Assembly (NCBI RefSeq): GCF_001428485.1 | Contig: NZ_LMHS01000003.1 | Span: 310,001 to 374,000, forward strand | Origin: Microbacterium sp. Root180 | GTDB lineage: Bacteria; Actinomycetota; Actinomycetes; Actinomycetales; Microbacteriaceae | DNA length: 64,000 nt | Reading direction: 5' to 3' | Part shown: positions 46,395-55,694 of the stretch, piece after piece | Numbering within the stretch: the stretch's first letter is position 1 | Layout: every line of letters starts with the position of its first letter | Notes under the pieces: model-generated | Seen by the model: only the letters and a program-made list of their open reading frames with translations | Database searches by the model: none | What the model was told of the DNA's origin: nothing | Position numbers and translations under genes: made by a program

Positions 46395-47687
46395 GTGCAA
46401 CACCTTCCCTCGCGTCACACTTCCGCGAACCCCGCCAAGCTGGTTGTGGTCGGTCAGGGCTATGTCGGTCTCCCCGTCGCGATGAGGGCGGTAGAGAAGG
46501 GGTATTCCGTCGTAGGAATCGACCTCGATCAGAATCGGGTGACTGCGCTCAAGTCGGGCGACTCGTATGTCGACGACGTCACGTCCGCCACCCTTCGCGA
46601 GGCCCTGTCGTCGGGCCGGTACGTCGCCACCGCCGACTATGCGGATGCCGCAGGCTTCGACGTTGCGGTGATCACCGTGCCCACGCCGCTCCGCGAGGGA
46701 ATGCCCGACATCTCCTATATCGAGTCGGCCGGCGAATCGCTGGCCGCGCACCTGAAGCAGGGCGCGCTGGTCGTCCTCGAGTCGACGACGTACCCGGGAA
46801 CCACCGAAGAGGTCCTGGTTCCGCTGCTGGAGCGCGGATCCGGACTGGTGGGGGGCTCGGAGTTCTCTGCCGGCTACAGCCCCGAGCGCATCGATCCCGG
46901 GAACCCGACATGGGGGTTCTGGAACACGCCCAAGGTCATTTCGGGGATCGACGCCCGGTCGCTGGCGGCTGTGAGCGAGTTCTACGCGAGCCTTGTCGAC
47001 ACGGTCGTGCCTGTGCGCTCACCCAAGGAGGCGGAGCTCACCAAGCTCCTCGAGAACACCTTCCGCCACGTGAACATCGCCCTCGTCAACGAGTTGGCGA
47101 TCTTCTCCCACCAGCTGGGGGTGGACATCTGGGAGGCGATCGACGCTGCGGCGACAAAGCCGTTCGGCTTCATGAAGTTCACGCCCGGCCCGGGCGTCGG
47201 CGGGCACTGTCTGCCGGTGGACCCCAGCTACCTCTCGTGGCGGGTGCAGCGTGAGCTCGGTCAGAGCTTCCGCTTCGTGGAACTCGCCAACGACATCAAC
47301 GACCACATGCCCGACTACGTCGTGCAGCGCGCCCTGCGGATGCTGAACGATCATTCGAAGTCGCTGCGCGGTTCGCGAGTGCTGCTGGTCGGCCTCTCCT
47401 ACAAGCGCGATACGGGCGACATCCGTGAGTCGCCGTCGCTGCGACTCATCGAACTGCTGCGAGAGTACGGCGCGGAGGTGAGCGCCGCTGACGAGCGGGT
47501 CGAAGCGCATCGCTGGCCGGCGGGAGTCGAACGCGTGTCGCTCACGGCCGACGCCGTCGATGCCGCGGACCTCGTCATCCTGGTCACCGACCACTCGGAT
47601 TTCGACCTCTCGGTGATCGAGAACGCGACGACGTCGACGCTGGACACCAAGCACCGTCTCCAGGCTGCGCACGTCACCCAGTTGTGA
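46395..47687 (+). CDS. UDP-sugar 6-dehydrogenase (WecC/UDP-ManNAcA type)
   Basis: 430 residues. NAD-binding GQGYVGLPVA (~20-29), middle domain with the Lys pair (AELTKLLENTFRHVNIAL), catalytic Cys in GVGGHCLPVDP (~271) and a C-terminal UDP-binding domain. It oxidises C6 of a UDP-hexose or UDP-HexNAc to a uronic acid, likely UDP-ManNAc or UDP-GlcNAc, for a polysaccharide. GTG start with the -10 box 6 bases upstream. The flippase gene follows after 4 bases. Confidence 0.9.
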   Translation: MQHLPSRHTSANPAKLVVVGQGYVGLPVAMRAVEKGYSVVGIDLDQNRVTALKSGDSYVDDVTSATLREALSSGRYVATADYADAAGFDVAVITVPTPLREGMPDISYIESAGESLAAHLKQGALVVLESTTYPGTTEEVLVPLLERGSGLVGGSEFSAGYSPERIDPGNPTWGFWNTPKVISGIDARSLAAVSEFYASLVDTVVPVRSPKEAELTKLLENTFRHVNIALVNELAIFSHQLGVDIWEAIDAAATKPFGFMKFTPGPGVGGHCLPVDPSYLSWRVQRELGQSFRFVELANDINDHMPDYVVQRALRMLNDHSKSLRGSRVLLVGLSYKRDTGDIRESPSLRLIELLREYGAEVSAADERVEAHRWPAGVERVSLTADAVDAADLVILVTDHSDFDLSVIENATTSTLDTKHRLQAAHVTQL

Positions 47688-47691
47688 CGGC

Positions 47692-48834
47692 ATGAAGACG
47701 GCTCTCGCGTCGCTCGCCTCGGCCATAGGGATGCTCGGGGTCCAGGTCGTCGCGCTCGTGATCCTGCAGCCCGCGGAGTTCGGGCTGTTCTCGTCGGTGT
47801 ACCTGCTGGGCGCTCTCCTCCTCTCTATCAGCCTCTCCGTCGTCTGCGACAGTTGGGCCCGCCTCGCGCGCTCGTCCGAGACGGTGCGAGATGACTGGGG
47901 CAGCTACGGTGCTGCGAGCTTCTACCTTTGCGTGCTCGGCGGAGTGGTCGCCGGCGTCGTCGCCCTCTTCCTTCCTCCCCTGGCTCCGTATTGGTGGCTC
48001 GCGGCGGTCGCCGTGTTCGCGATGGGCTACCGCTCGAGCGCCCGCTTCTACAGCCTCCACCAGAGCCGTTGGAACGAGGTTCTCCCCGGCGATGTCGTGG
48101 GCGCGATGATCGCCGTCGTCGGAGGACTGTGGGCGTTCTTCGCAGCAGACGACCATCTCGGGGCCGTGATGGCGGTGTGGGCGGCCTCCACGTTGGGCGC
48201 CGCTGTGCTGTCGCGAATGCCCGTGAGCTGGCGACCGATGACGCTCATCCACTGGGGCTCCCGCCATCGCACGACGATCGGCCCCCTGCTGCGGGACTCG
48301 CTCCTGATGGACGCGGCCGCGATCGGCACGCCGTACGCGATGATCCCGCTGCTCGGTGTCGCCGATTTCGGGCTCTATAGAGCCGTGTCCAACGTCGCAG
48401 CGCCCGTGCGCCTGGTGCTTGCGCCGATCCGACCGCGCCTCGTGCTCACGACACCGACAGCGCGTCTGGGGATCTTGGTGACAGCGGCCGCGATCGTCAC
48501 CGGCATGCTCGCCGCCGCAACGGTGTGGGCCATCGACGCGCTCGGGCTGGATCTGGGCACCTTGAGTCACCTCGGTGCGCTGGCGATCCCCACCGGCCTG
48601 TTCGTCGCAGCCAACTTGCAGAGCCACACGTTCTATCTCCTCGCGCGGGGCCACTCGGCCCCCCGCACGCTGTACGTCGGTCGAGCGGTGCAGACGGTGC
48701 TGGGCATCGTCCTTCCGATCGTCGGCGCCCTGCTGTGGGGTCTGGAGGGTGCCGTGTGGCTCTATGCCGTCGCGACGACCGTCAGCGCGGTCGTGTGGAC
48801 CGTTCTGGTGTACCGCGGCCGCAGGATCACGTGA
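47692..48834 (+). CDS. Wzx-like polysaccharide flippase
   Basis: 380 residues with about 11-12 membrane helices in a MATE/MOP-type arrangement (repeated GVQVVALVIL and small loops with Arg). It would flip the lipid-linked repeat unit outward. It is somewhat short for the family. It lies opposite the polymerase operon and shares the stop region with the GT at 48827: both stop codons are in TCACGTGA (48827-48834). Confidence 0.75.
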   Translation: MKTALASLASAIGMLGVQVVALVILQPAEFGLFSSVYLLGALLLSISLSVVCDSWARLARSSETVRDDWGSYGAASFYLCVLGGVVAGVVALFLPPLAPYWWLAAVAVFAMGYRSSARFYSLHQSRWNEVLPGDVVGAMIAVVGGLWAFFAADDHLGAVMAVWAASTLGAAVLSRMPVSWRPMTLIHWGSRHRTTIGPLLRDSLLMDAAAIGTPYAMIPLLGVADFGLYRAVSNVAAPVRLVLAPIRPRLVLTTPTARLGILVTAAAIVTGMLAAATVWAIDALGLDLGTLSHLGALAIPTGLFVAANLQSHTFYLLARGHSAPRTLYVGRAVQTVLGIVLPIVGALLWGLEGAVWLYAVATTVSAVVWTVLVYRGRRIT

Positions 48835-49858
48835 GCCCGACGGCGCGACGCCAGACATCGCGCCACGCCGCGAAGCTGTAATGGTCGCGGACCATGCGCA
48901 GGCCGGCCTCTCCCCGCATTCGGCGCGCAGCCTCGGGCTCATCGATGATCTGCTGCAGCGCACCGGCCCAGTCATCGACCGAGGAAGCGGCCAAGCCTGA
49001 TGCGCCCGCGATGATCTCACGGTTGACCCCGACCGGGCTGGCCACGATCGGAAGCGCGGCGGCGGAGTACTGGAGCAGCTTGTAACCGCACTTGCCGCGG
49101 GTCCACGGATTGTCGGGCAGGGGCATGATTCCGACGTCAGCGCCCGAGAGCGCCGTCGCGAAGCCGTCGGGGCTCCACGCGATCCGATCGACCATCTGAT
49201 CGAGCTCGCCGAGGCCGCGGTCACCGGCGCTGATGAGCGTCAGCCTGAGACCGTGCGAACGGTGGACGCGCAGGAGCGCCGGGGCGAGAGAGCTCAGATA
49301 CTGCTCAGTCGCCGGCGATCCGATCCACACCGCCCGTGGGGTCTCCGATTGCGAGTAGTCGCTCTTGCGTCGGTAGTCGTCCGGTTCCACGCAGCTGGGG
49401 ACCACCACGACGTTCCGGCTCACGGTCGACGCCGCATCCGCCAGGATGTCGTTTCCCGCGATCACGACGCCCGCAGCGGCCGCGGCGCGGCGCCAGATCC
49501 GGGCCTTCGCGAACGTTCCGCGGTCGAGCACGTGGAGCGCATCGTCGACGTCGTAGGCCGACCACTTCGCCCGTCGGAGCAACGCCTCCTCCACCCCGCC
49601 GCGGCTCAGCGGCGACGCCTGACGGGAGAGGAGCAGCGTGCGGCCGCCGACCGAGCGGCTGAGCCGACGCAGCCGACTCTCGGCGCGCGCGACGGCGAGA
49701 GGATGCATCAGGAGGTCTCGAGGGGAGTTCGTCGAGGTGTCGAGGTACGTCTGCGGCTCGGATCGGAGGCCGAGGTCCGCGAGCCAGTCGAAGACGCGGA
49801 CGCGTGCGCTGCCTGCCATGCGTCCGTAGCTCGTGACGGTGATCAGGCGCTCAGCCAT
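48827..49858 (-). CDS. GT4-like glycosyltransferase
   Basis: 343 residues, GT-B fold. The C-terminal domain shows the GT4 pattern in compact form (PRAVWIGSPATEQYLSSL, GKCGYKLLQYSAAALPIVASP with E of the family replaced around ~240-265). It adds a sugar to the repeat unit. It is last in the leftward operon and overlaps the Wzy-like gene by 8 bases. Donor unknown. Confidence 0.82.
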   Translation of the reverse strand: MAERLITVTSYGRMAGSARVRVFDWLADLGLRSEPQTYLDTSTNSPRDLLMHPLAVARAESRLRRLSRSVGGRTLLLSRQASPLSRGGVEEALLRRAKWSAYDVDDALHVLDRGTFAKARIWRRAAAAAGVVIAGNDILADAASTVSRNVVVVPSCVEPDDYRRKSDYSQSETPRAVWIGSPATEQYLSSLAPALLRVHRSHGLRLTLISAGDRGLGELDQMVDRIAWSPDGFATALSGADVGIMPLPDNPWTRGKCGYKLLQYSAAALPIVASPVGVNREIIAGASGLAASSVDDWAGALQQIIDEPEAARRMRGEAGLRMVRDHYSFAAWRDVWRRAVGLT

Positions 49859-51203
49859 CGACTGACCTCCTTCGACGGGCGACCGCGCAGAGGATCACGA
49901 CCCCCGCCGACGCGAGGTAGAGCGTCGTATGGAGCTTCTGCACGAACGGCGCGAGGAAGATCGTGGAGACCAGCAGCGCGGACAGCCAGAACCGCGCCGG
50001 GGAGAGTGCCCGGGTGCGGTACATGTACCCGATGAGAAGTCCCATCGCGAGCGCGCCCGCCGCGACGCCGAGCTCACGGAAGTCGCGGTAGAACGGCTCG
50101 AACCACGTGTAGACGTTGGTGAGGGTGCCGACGTCGACGAACGGCGCCACAGGGTTCCACGGTCGAGCACCCGGAATGATGCTGAGCGGCCCTTCGAAGA
50201 GCGCTGCGCCCCAGGTCTGCGGGTTGTAGTCCCCGTAGATCACGCGCGCGCCGTCCGCCCGCGGCCAGGCGACGTTGTCCGATGACGTCAGTGCCAGGAA
50301 TGCGGGCGTCCCGGCGGTGAGGTAGACGAACGGACTCATGAGACCGGACTGTGCGAGCGCCGGCGACACGGTTTCACGCGCGGCTTGCCAGTCCCCCGTC
50401 TTGCCGAGCGCGGCGCCGAGCAGCTGGAACGCCAACACCGCGACCACCGCCAGCCCCGCGACGGCGCCCGCGATGGCCAGCGGACGGCGGGCGCGCCGTC
50501 GCGCGTGCGGGTCGGGAGCAGCCGAGCGGCGTGTGGCCAGGTACAGGGCGGCGATGGCCCACAGCACCGCCGTGAAGAGGTTCGTGCGCTGCAGGAGGAG
50601 GAGCATCGATGCGCCGACCGCGACCACGATCGCGGCACGCCACCACACCGACAGGCCGCCTCGGATCGACCGGGGAACGACGGCGACGGCGACGAGGAAA
50701 GGGCCGACGTACAGGAGAAGCCGCGCCCACAGCGGGACCGACGCCAGATACGAATCCGTGGCGCTGCGGATGCTGACGGGATCGGTGAACAGCGTCGCCA
50801 GACCGAACCGGCCGGCGATCACGAGGAGGTACGTCGCAAATCCGACCGCGTACGCGGCGAGGAGGATCCCCAGTGTGGTGCGTCCGACGATCGCGATGCT
50901 CTTGTCGGCTGGTGGCAGCGGCAGACGCGCGATTCTGCGCGCACCCCAGGCGGTCCCCCACCACGACCCGAGGTTGAAGAAGACGAGCCCGACGAGCAGG
51001 ATGCCCCATGCGACGGGCGACGCCTCGCGATAGGCGATCAGGTTGGAGCCGACCAGCAACAGGGTCACCGCCCACACCGCGTTGTGGAGCACGCTCGGGA
51101 GCGCACCCTGCCGGTCGATCCTGACCGCGACGATCGTCAGTCCCGCCAGCACCGCGACCAGAATGACGGCGGCGATGCCGTTCGGAATCGTCGTCTCACC
51201 CAC
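49851..51203 (-). CDS. Wzy-like repeat-unit polymerase
   Basis: 450 residues, 11-12 membrane helices, with a long loop around ~290-360 (ALAQSGLMSPFVYLTAGTP, NPQTWGAALFEGPLSII) of the oligosaccharide polymerase family. It would join undecaprenyl-linked repeats outside the membrane. It overlaps both the upstream GT (8 bases) and the downstream GT (8 bases). Confidence 0.8.
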   Translation of the reverse strand: MGETTIPNGIAAVILVAVLAGLTIVAVRIDRQGALPSVLHNAVWAVTLLLVGSNLIAYREASPVAWGILLVGLVFFNLGSWWGTAWGARRIARLPLPPADKSIAIVGRTTLGILLAAYAVGFATYLLVIAGRFGLATLFTDPVSIRSATDSYLASVPLWARLLLYVGPFLVAVAVVPRSIRGGLSVWWRAAIVVAVGASMLLLLQRTNLFTAVLWAIAALYLATRRSAAPDPHARRRARRPLAIAGAVAGLAVVAVLAFQLLGAALGKTGDWQAARETVSPALAQSGLMSPFVYLTAGTPAFLALTSSDNVAWPRADGARVIYGDYNPQTWGAALFEGPLSIIPGARPWNPVAPFVDVGTLTNVYTWFEPFYRDFRELGVAAGALAMGLLIGYMYRTRALSPARFWLSALLVSTIFLAPFVQKLHTTLYLASAGVVILCAVARRRRSVDG

Positions 51204-52332
51204 GGGTCACCGCTACCTCGCGCAGATCGTCGAGAAAGGCGCACAGCGCATCCTGTACGCGATCACGTGAGAACTCCGCCAAGACGAGCTCTCGGCCCGC
51301 CAGCCCCATCCGTCGTGCGAGGTCGTCGTCCTGCACGAGCCGTGTGAGAGCCCTCGCGAGCGACTGCGCGTCGCCCACGGGGACGATGATCCCGGTCACC
51401 CCGTCCTCCACGGAGTCGACCGCGCCCGTTGCGTCGGTCGTGACGACAGCGGTCGCCGACGAGGATGCCTCCAGGACCACGTTGGGAAAGCCCTCGCGTC
51501 GCGTGGGGAGGCACAGAACTCGCATCGTGGGATAGTACGCAGCGACATCCGCCACCTGACCCGTCACCACCGGCGTTCTGCGGAAGTCCTGGAACGCCTC
51601 CAGATCACTGCCGTCCATGCCCCCCACGATGAGGAGCTGGTGGTCGACCCCGTCATGCTCGAGAATGCCCGACGCGGCCGCGAGAATGTCCAGACCCTTG
51701 TCGTGGTTGAGCCGTCCGACGAAACCCACGACGGGCACGCTCGGATCCAGCCCGGTCACCGCGGGGGCTGGCCCCGGGGCGAAACGCGCGGTGTCGACCC
51801 CGTTCGAGCTGCCCCTGCCGAGCACCACCACGCGATCGGCCGAAGTGAGCCGAAGCTCCACGAGGCGTTCGGCAAGGCTCTGGCTGACGCACAGCGCGGT
51901 CGTCGCGCACCGCAGCGCCGCCTTCTCGAGGACCGTCAGCACCCTCCGCGTGAATCCTGTCGTCGTCTCGAGCCGAAGACCGCGCACGTGATAGATCCGG
52001 ATCGGCACTCGCGTGAAGAACCCGGCGAGCGTGCCGAGCAGGCCGGCCTTCGGCGTCCCGACGAGGATCACCTCGGGTCGGAGGTGGCGCAGCAGGCGCA
52101 GCCAGCGCACGAGCGCGCGTGCGTCGCCCCACGGATCGGGGTCGCGCGACATCGGAAGCGTGTGCGTGGTCACACCGGGTGTCGCGTCGAGAATCGCCAG
52201 ACGCTCGCCGCCGCCCGCCACGACGTGCACGTCCCAGCCCTCGCGGACGAGGCGTTCCGGAATTCCCGTCAGCAGGCTCAGCGAGATGTCGGCTGTCACC
52301 GCCACGACGATCCGACGTGACCGCGCGGGCAT
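51196..52332 (-). CDS. GT4 glycosyltransferase
   Basis: 378 residues. GT-B fold with an N-terminal acceptor domain (GWDVHVVAGGGERL), a donor domain starting at VPVVGFVGRLNHDKGLDIL, and the GT4 E-x7-E pattern in REGFPNVVLEASSSATAVVTT. The start MPARSRR is taken because its ATG overlaps the upstream stop by one base (TGATG). It likely adds the second sugar to the PglC product. Confidence 0.9.
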   Translation of the reverse strand: MPARSRRIVVAVTADISLSLLTGIPERLVREGWDVHVVAGGGERLAILDATPGVTTHTLPMSRDPDPWGDARALVRWLRLLRHLRPEVILVGTPKAGLLGTLAGFFTRVPIRIYHVRGLRLETTTGFTRRVLTVLEKAALRCATTALCVSQSLAERLVELRLTSADRVVVLGRGSSNGVDTARFAPGPAPAVTGLDPSVPVVGFVGRLNHDKGLDILAAASGILEHDGVDHQLLIVGGMDGSDLEAFQDFRRTPVVTGQVADVAAYYPTMRVLCLPTRREGFPNVVLEASSSATAVVTTDATGAVDSVEDGVTGIIVPVGDAQSLARALTRLVQDDDLARRMGLAGRELVLAEFSRDRVQDALCAFLDDLREVAVTRG

Positions 52333-53264
52333 CAGCGACGTTCCTGGCGGAACCACTCCACGGTGGCGGCGACACCTTCTCTCAGCCCGACCGGTTCGAC
52401 GGCCGGGAAGAGCTCGCGGATCCGCACACCGTCCGACTGCGACGCTCGTACATCTCCGGCGCGCGCCTCGACATGCTCCACTCGCAGACGTTCTCCGAGT
52501 TCATCCTCGAGCACATCGATCAGCTCGAGCAGGGTCGTGTTGGTGCCGAAGGCGAGATTGACAGGATGCTCCGACACGACCCGATCCGCGATCGCGCGGT
52601 GAAGCGTCTCAGTCACCGTGTCGACGAACGTGAAGTCTCGCGACTGCCTGCCGTCGGAGTGGACGACGAGCGGGTCGCCGCTCAGCGCGGCCGAGACGAA
52701 TCGCGGCACGACGGCGGCGTAGGCGTGATCGGCGGCCTGCAGCGGTCCGTAGACGTTGAAGAACCGGAAGGCCAGCGTGGGCAGCCCGTACGACTTCTGG
52801 TACGCGATCGTGTACGCCTCTGCGCCGAGCTTCGTCGCGGCATACGGGCTCAGCGGGCGGGTCCAGTCGAATTCGGACTTGGGGAGCGCCGGGTTCGATC
52901 CGTACACCGAGCTCGAGGACGCGAAGATCACGTGCGCACCCTGCGTTCGCGCGCCCTCGAGCACGTTGAGCGTTCCGGTGAGGTTCGCGACGTGGCTGGC
53001 GATCGGGTCGTTGACCGAGCGCGGCACGCTTCCCAGCGCAGCCAGATGGACGACGGCATCCGCACCCGAGACCGCTGCGGCGACGGCGTCGCGGTCGGCG
53101 ACCGAACCGTGGATGAACGCGGCAGTCACGCCTTCGAGATTCGCTTCGCTCCCGGTGCTGAGGTCGTCGAGGACGCACACATCCCAATCGGGCTCGTGCA
53201 TGTTGAGGCGGCGAACGAGATTGGCGCCGATGAATCCCGCGCCTCCGGTGACCAGGATCCTCAT
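52332..53264 (-). CDS. NAD-dependent UDP-sugar epimerase/dehydratase
   Basis: 310 residues, short-chain dehydrogenase fold. It shows GGAGFIGANL (7-16), SSSSVYG with the catalytic Ser and YAATK with the Tyr-Lys pair, then RFFNVYGPLQ. This fits a UDP-GlcNAc or UDP-glucose 4-epimerase (WbpP/Gne type). It may supply UDP-GalNAc or a similar donor for the repeat unit. Overlaps with both neighbours (ATGA upstream). Confidence 0.88.
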   Translation of the reverse strand: MRILVTGGAGFIGANLVRRLNMHEPDWDVCVLDDLSTGSEANLEGVTAAFIHGSVADRDAVAAAVSGADAVVHLAALGSVPRSVNDPIASHVANLTGTLNVLEGARTQGAHVIFASSSSVYGSNPALPKSEFDWTRPLSPYAATKLGAEAYTIAYQKSYGLPTLAFRFFNVYGPLQAADHAYAAVVPRFVSAALSGDPLVVHSDGRQSRDFTFVDTVTETLHRAIADRVVSEHPVNLAFGTNTTLLELIDVLEDELGERLRVEHVEARAGDVRASQSDGVRIRELFPAVEPVGLREGVAATVEWFRQERR

Positions 53265-53941
53265 GGCCGTGCTTCCTCTCTTGTGTGCGGCGCGCCGCGT
53301 GAATGCAGTCGTGCCGGAACACCGACGACCACCGCGGCAGCCGGGACATCCCGGGTGACGCATGCGGCGGCGCCGACCACGCTGTCCTGCCCGACGTGGA
53401 TCCCCTGGAGGACGACCGCGCTGGCTCCGATGAGCACCCCGCTGTCCACGACCACTTCCCCCGACACGATCGCTCCCGGGTTGACGGAGGCGAACGCGTC
53501 CAGGCGCGCGTCGTGACCGATCGTCGCCGCGGGGTTGATGTGGACATGCCTACCGAGGCGGACGTTCGTGGAGATCTGTGCGCCGGACGCGATGATCGAT
53601 CCCTCTCCGATGGTCGTCTGGGTACCGATGACCGCCGACGGATGGATGAGCGTCGCGGGGCGCATGCCTCGCGCGACGAGCCGTTCGACAACGGCCCGGC
53701 GCGCCGCCGGCGACCCGATCGCGACGGCGAATAGCGCGCCGGGCGCTTGCTCTGCGAACTCGTCGATCACGCCCAGATAAGGGCAGTCCCGCGCTGCGAG
53801 TCGGTCCTTGGCGATCTGGCTCGGCGAGTCGTCCACCACGCCGGCGACCCGGAAGCGAGGCGCCGTGCGATTGATCGCCGCGACGATGTCGAGCGTCTCC
53901 CGCCCGAACCCGCCCGCCCCGACGACGACGAGATCCTTCAT
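53261..53941 (-). CDS. PglD-like sugar O/N-acetyltransferase
   Basis: 226 residues. An N-terminal Rossmann-like domain (VVVGAGGFGRETLDIV) precedes left-handed beta-helix hexapeptide repeats (~90-210), with the catalytic His in ATIGHDARL. This is the NeuD/PglD family; PglD acetylates the C4 amino group of UDP-4-amino-sugar to form UDP-N,N'-diacetylbacillosamine. The neighbouring PglC-, PglE- and PglF-like genes support that reading. Coupled on both sides by 4-base overlaps. Confidence 0.88.
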   Translation of the reverse strand: MKDLVVVGAGGFGRETLDIVAAINRTAPRFRVAGVVDDSPSQIAKDRLAARDCPYLGVIDEFAEQAPGALFAVAIGSPAARRAVVERLVARGMRPATLIHPSAVIGTQTTIGEGSIIASGAQISTNVRLGRHVHINPAATIGHDARLDAFASVNPGAIVSGEVVVDSGVLIGASAVVLQGIHVGQDSVVGAAACVTRDVPAAAVVVGVPARLHSRGAPHTREEARP

Positions 53942-54561
53942 TCGTCGGCGCCGATCGTGCCGCGGAACTCGGGCATCGTCGCATGTCCCGTCGCCGAGAC
54001 ACCCTGGCGACGCGCCACGATCCCCGCCGTAGCCATCAGGATCCGCGTGTCGACACGGAGCGATCTCGTGTCGACGTACTCCACATCGAGCCGCAGGCGC
54101 TCATTCCACGGAACGTCGTTCCGACCCCGCGACTGTGCCAGACCGGTGATTCCGGGCCGCACCTCGTGGCGCCGGGCCTGCTCGGGAGAGTAGCGGGACA
54201 AGTAGGCGGGCAGAAGCGGGCGCGGGCCGACGAAGCTCATGTCGCCGCGGAGCACGTTCCACAGCGTGGGGAGCTCATCGAGACTCGACGCGCGCAGCAT
54301 CCTGCCGAAGCGCGTGAGGCGATCGGTGTCGTCTATGAGCCCTCGCTCCGTGTCGACGTCGCGCATCGTTCGGAACTTGCGAAGCACGAACAGATGACCC
54401 CCGCGGCCCGGACGCTCCTGGCTGAACAGGACCGGCCGGCCGAGGTTCATCGCCACGCAGACCGCCACGACCGCGATGATCGGCGACACGAGCACGAGCA
54501 CCACCCCCGCATACGCGAAGTCGAGCACCCGTTTCACGCGATCGTAGATCTCGACCCTCAT
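53938..54561 (-). CDS. PglC-like phosphoglycosyltransferase
   Basis: 207 residues, the small monotopic type. One hydrophobic re-entrant helix at ~10-35, then RKFRTMRD, the catalytic Asp-Glu pair in SLDELPTLWNVLRGDMSFVG (~94) and GPRPLLP. PglC transfers phospho-diNAcBac from UDP to undecaprenyl phosphate, starting the glycan. Its size and genomic partners favour PglC over the longer WbaP type. Four-base overlaps with both neighbours. Confidence 0.9.
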   Translation of the reverse strand: MRVEIYDRVKRVLDFAYAGVVLVLVSPIIAVVAVCVAMNLGRPVLFSQERPGRGGHLFVLRKFRTMRDVDTERGLIDDTDRLTRFGRMLRASSLDELPTLWNVLRGDMSFVGPRPLLPAYLSRYSPEQARRHEVRPGITGLAQSRGRNDVPWNERLRLDVEYVDTRSLRVDTRILMATAGIVARRQGVSATGHATMPEFRGTIGADE

Positions 54562-55694
54562 GCCCGACTCTCCAGGAAGGACCGGAGCGCCGTCTCGACC
54601 CGGGTGAACTGCTCTTCACTCAGCGCCGAACCGCTCGGGAGGGTGACCCCGCGACGGAACTGCCGCTCGGCCGCACCGCCGACTGTCGCGCCGTAAGAGG
54701 CGAACACGGGCTGAAGGTGCATCGGCTTCCACAGCGGCCGGGACTCGATGTTGCTTTCCGCCAGTCCGGCGATGAGCTCCGCCGGCGACCAGCCCGCGCC
54801 CTCGTCGACGATGATCGCGGTGAGCCACGCGTTGTCGTCATCGTCGTCGTCACCGCCGAAGATCCCCACCCCGTCGACCTCGGCGAAGAATGCACGATAC
54901 CGCCGACGCCATTCGCGGCGCCGTGCCAGCATGTCGTCGAAGCGGGCCAGCTGCGCACGACCGAGCGCAGCGAGGATGTTGCTCAGACGGTAGTTGAATC
55001 CGATGTCGGCGTGCTCGTAGTGGCTCACGGGCAGCCGCGCCTGCGTCGCCAGGTGGCGCACGCGATCGGCGACGGCGGCGTCGTCGGTGACCAGCATCCC
55101 GCCGCCCGACGTCGTCATGATCTTGTTCCCGTTGAAGGAGAAGACCGACGCGCGGCCGAAGCTTCCGACGGGCCTCCCGTGGAAGCGCGCGCCGAAGGAC
55201 TCGGCGGCATCGGCGAGCACCGGCACGCCGAACTCGGCGGCAAGCTGCTCGATGGCGGCGTAGTCGACGGCCTTCCCCAGCAAATCGACCGGGAGCACGG
55301 CACGGACGCTCTCGCCGTCCGCCTGTAACTGCGCCAGCGTCTCGCCAAGGAGTTGCACGTCGATATTGCCCGTCGTCGGGTCGGCGTCGACGAAGTGCGG
55401 GCGGGCGCCGGTGTACACGATCGCGTTCGCCGTCGCGGCGAAGGTCATGGTCGAGGTGACGACGACATCGCCGGGGCCGACGCCGAGCGCGAGCAGGCCC
55501 AGGTGCAGCCCCGCCGTGCCCGAGCTCAGCGCCACAGCGAATCGTGCGCCGACGCGCTCGGCGACCTCCCGTTCGAACGCGTCCACCTCGGGGCCGAGTG
55601 GCGCGATCCAGCCGGACCGCAGCGCGCGCAGGACGGCTTCCTCTTCGAGCGCGCCGGTGTCGGGTGAGGACATATAGATCCGCGACTCAGTCAT
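54558..55694 (-). CDS. PglE-like sugar aminotransferase (DegT/DnrJ/EryC1)
   Basis: 378 residues. PLP lysine is in FNGNKIMTTSGGG; LADAAESFGA is the family's cofactor-contact segment. PglE converts UDP-4-keto-6-deoxy-GlcNAc to the 4-amino sugar with glutamate. An unusual run of six Asp (54840-54857) lies in a surface-like loop before NAWLTAIIV. The ATG at 55694 overlaps the PglF-like stop by 8 bases. Confidence 0.9.
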   Translation of the reverse strand: MTESRIYMSSPDTGALEEEAVLRALRSGWIAPLGPEVDAFEREVAERVGARFAVALSSGTAGLHLGLLALGVGPGDVVVTSTMTFAATANAIVYTGARPHFVDADPTTGNIDVQLLGETLAQLQADGESVRAVLPVDLLGKAVDYAAIEQLAAEFGVPVLADAAESFGARFHGRPVGSFGRASVFSFNGNKIMTTSGGGMLVTDDAAVADRVRHLATQARLPVSHYEHADIGFNYRLSNILAALGRAQLARFDDMLARRREWRRRYRAFFAEVDGVGIFGGDDDDDDNAWLTAIIVDEGAGWSPAELIAGLAESNIESRPLWKPMHLQPVFASYGATVGGAAERQFRRGVTLPSGSALSEEQFTRVETALRSFLESRA

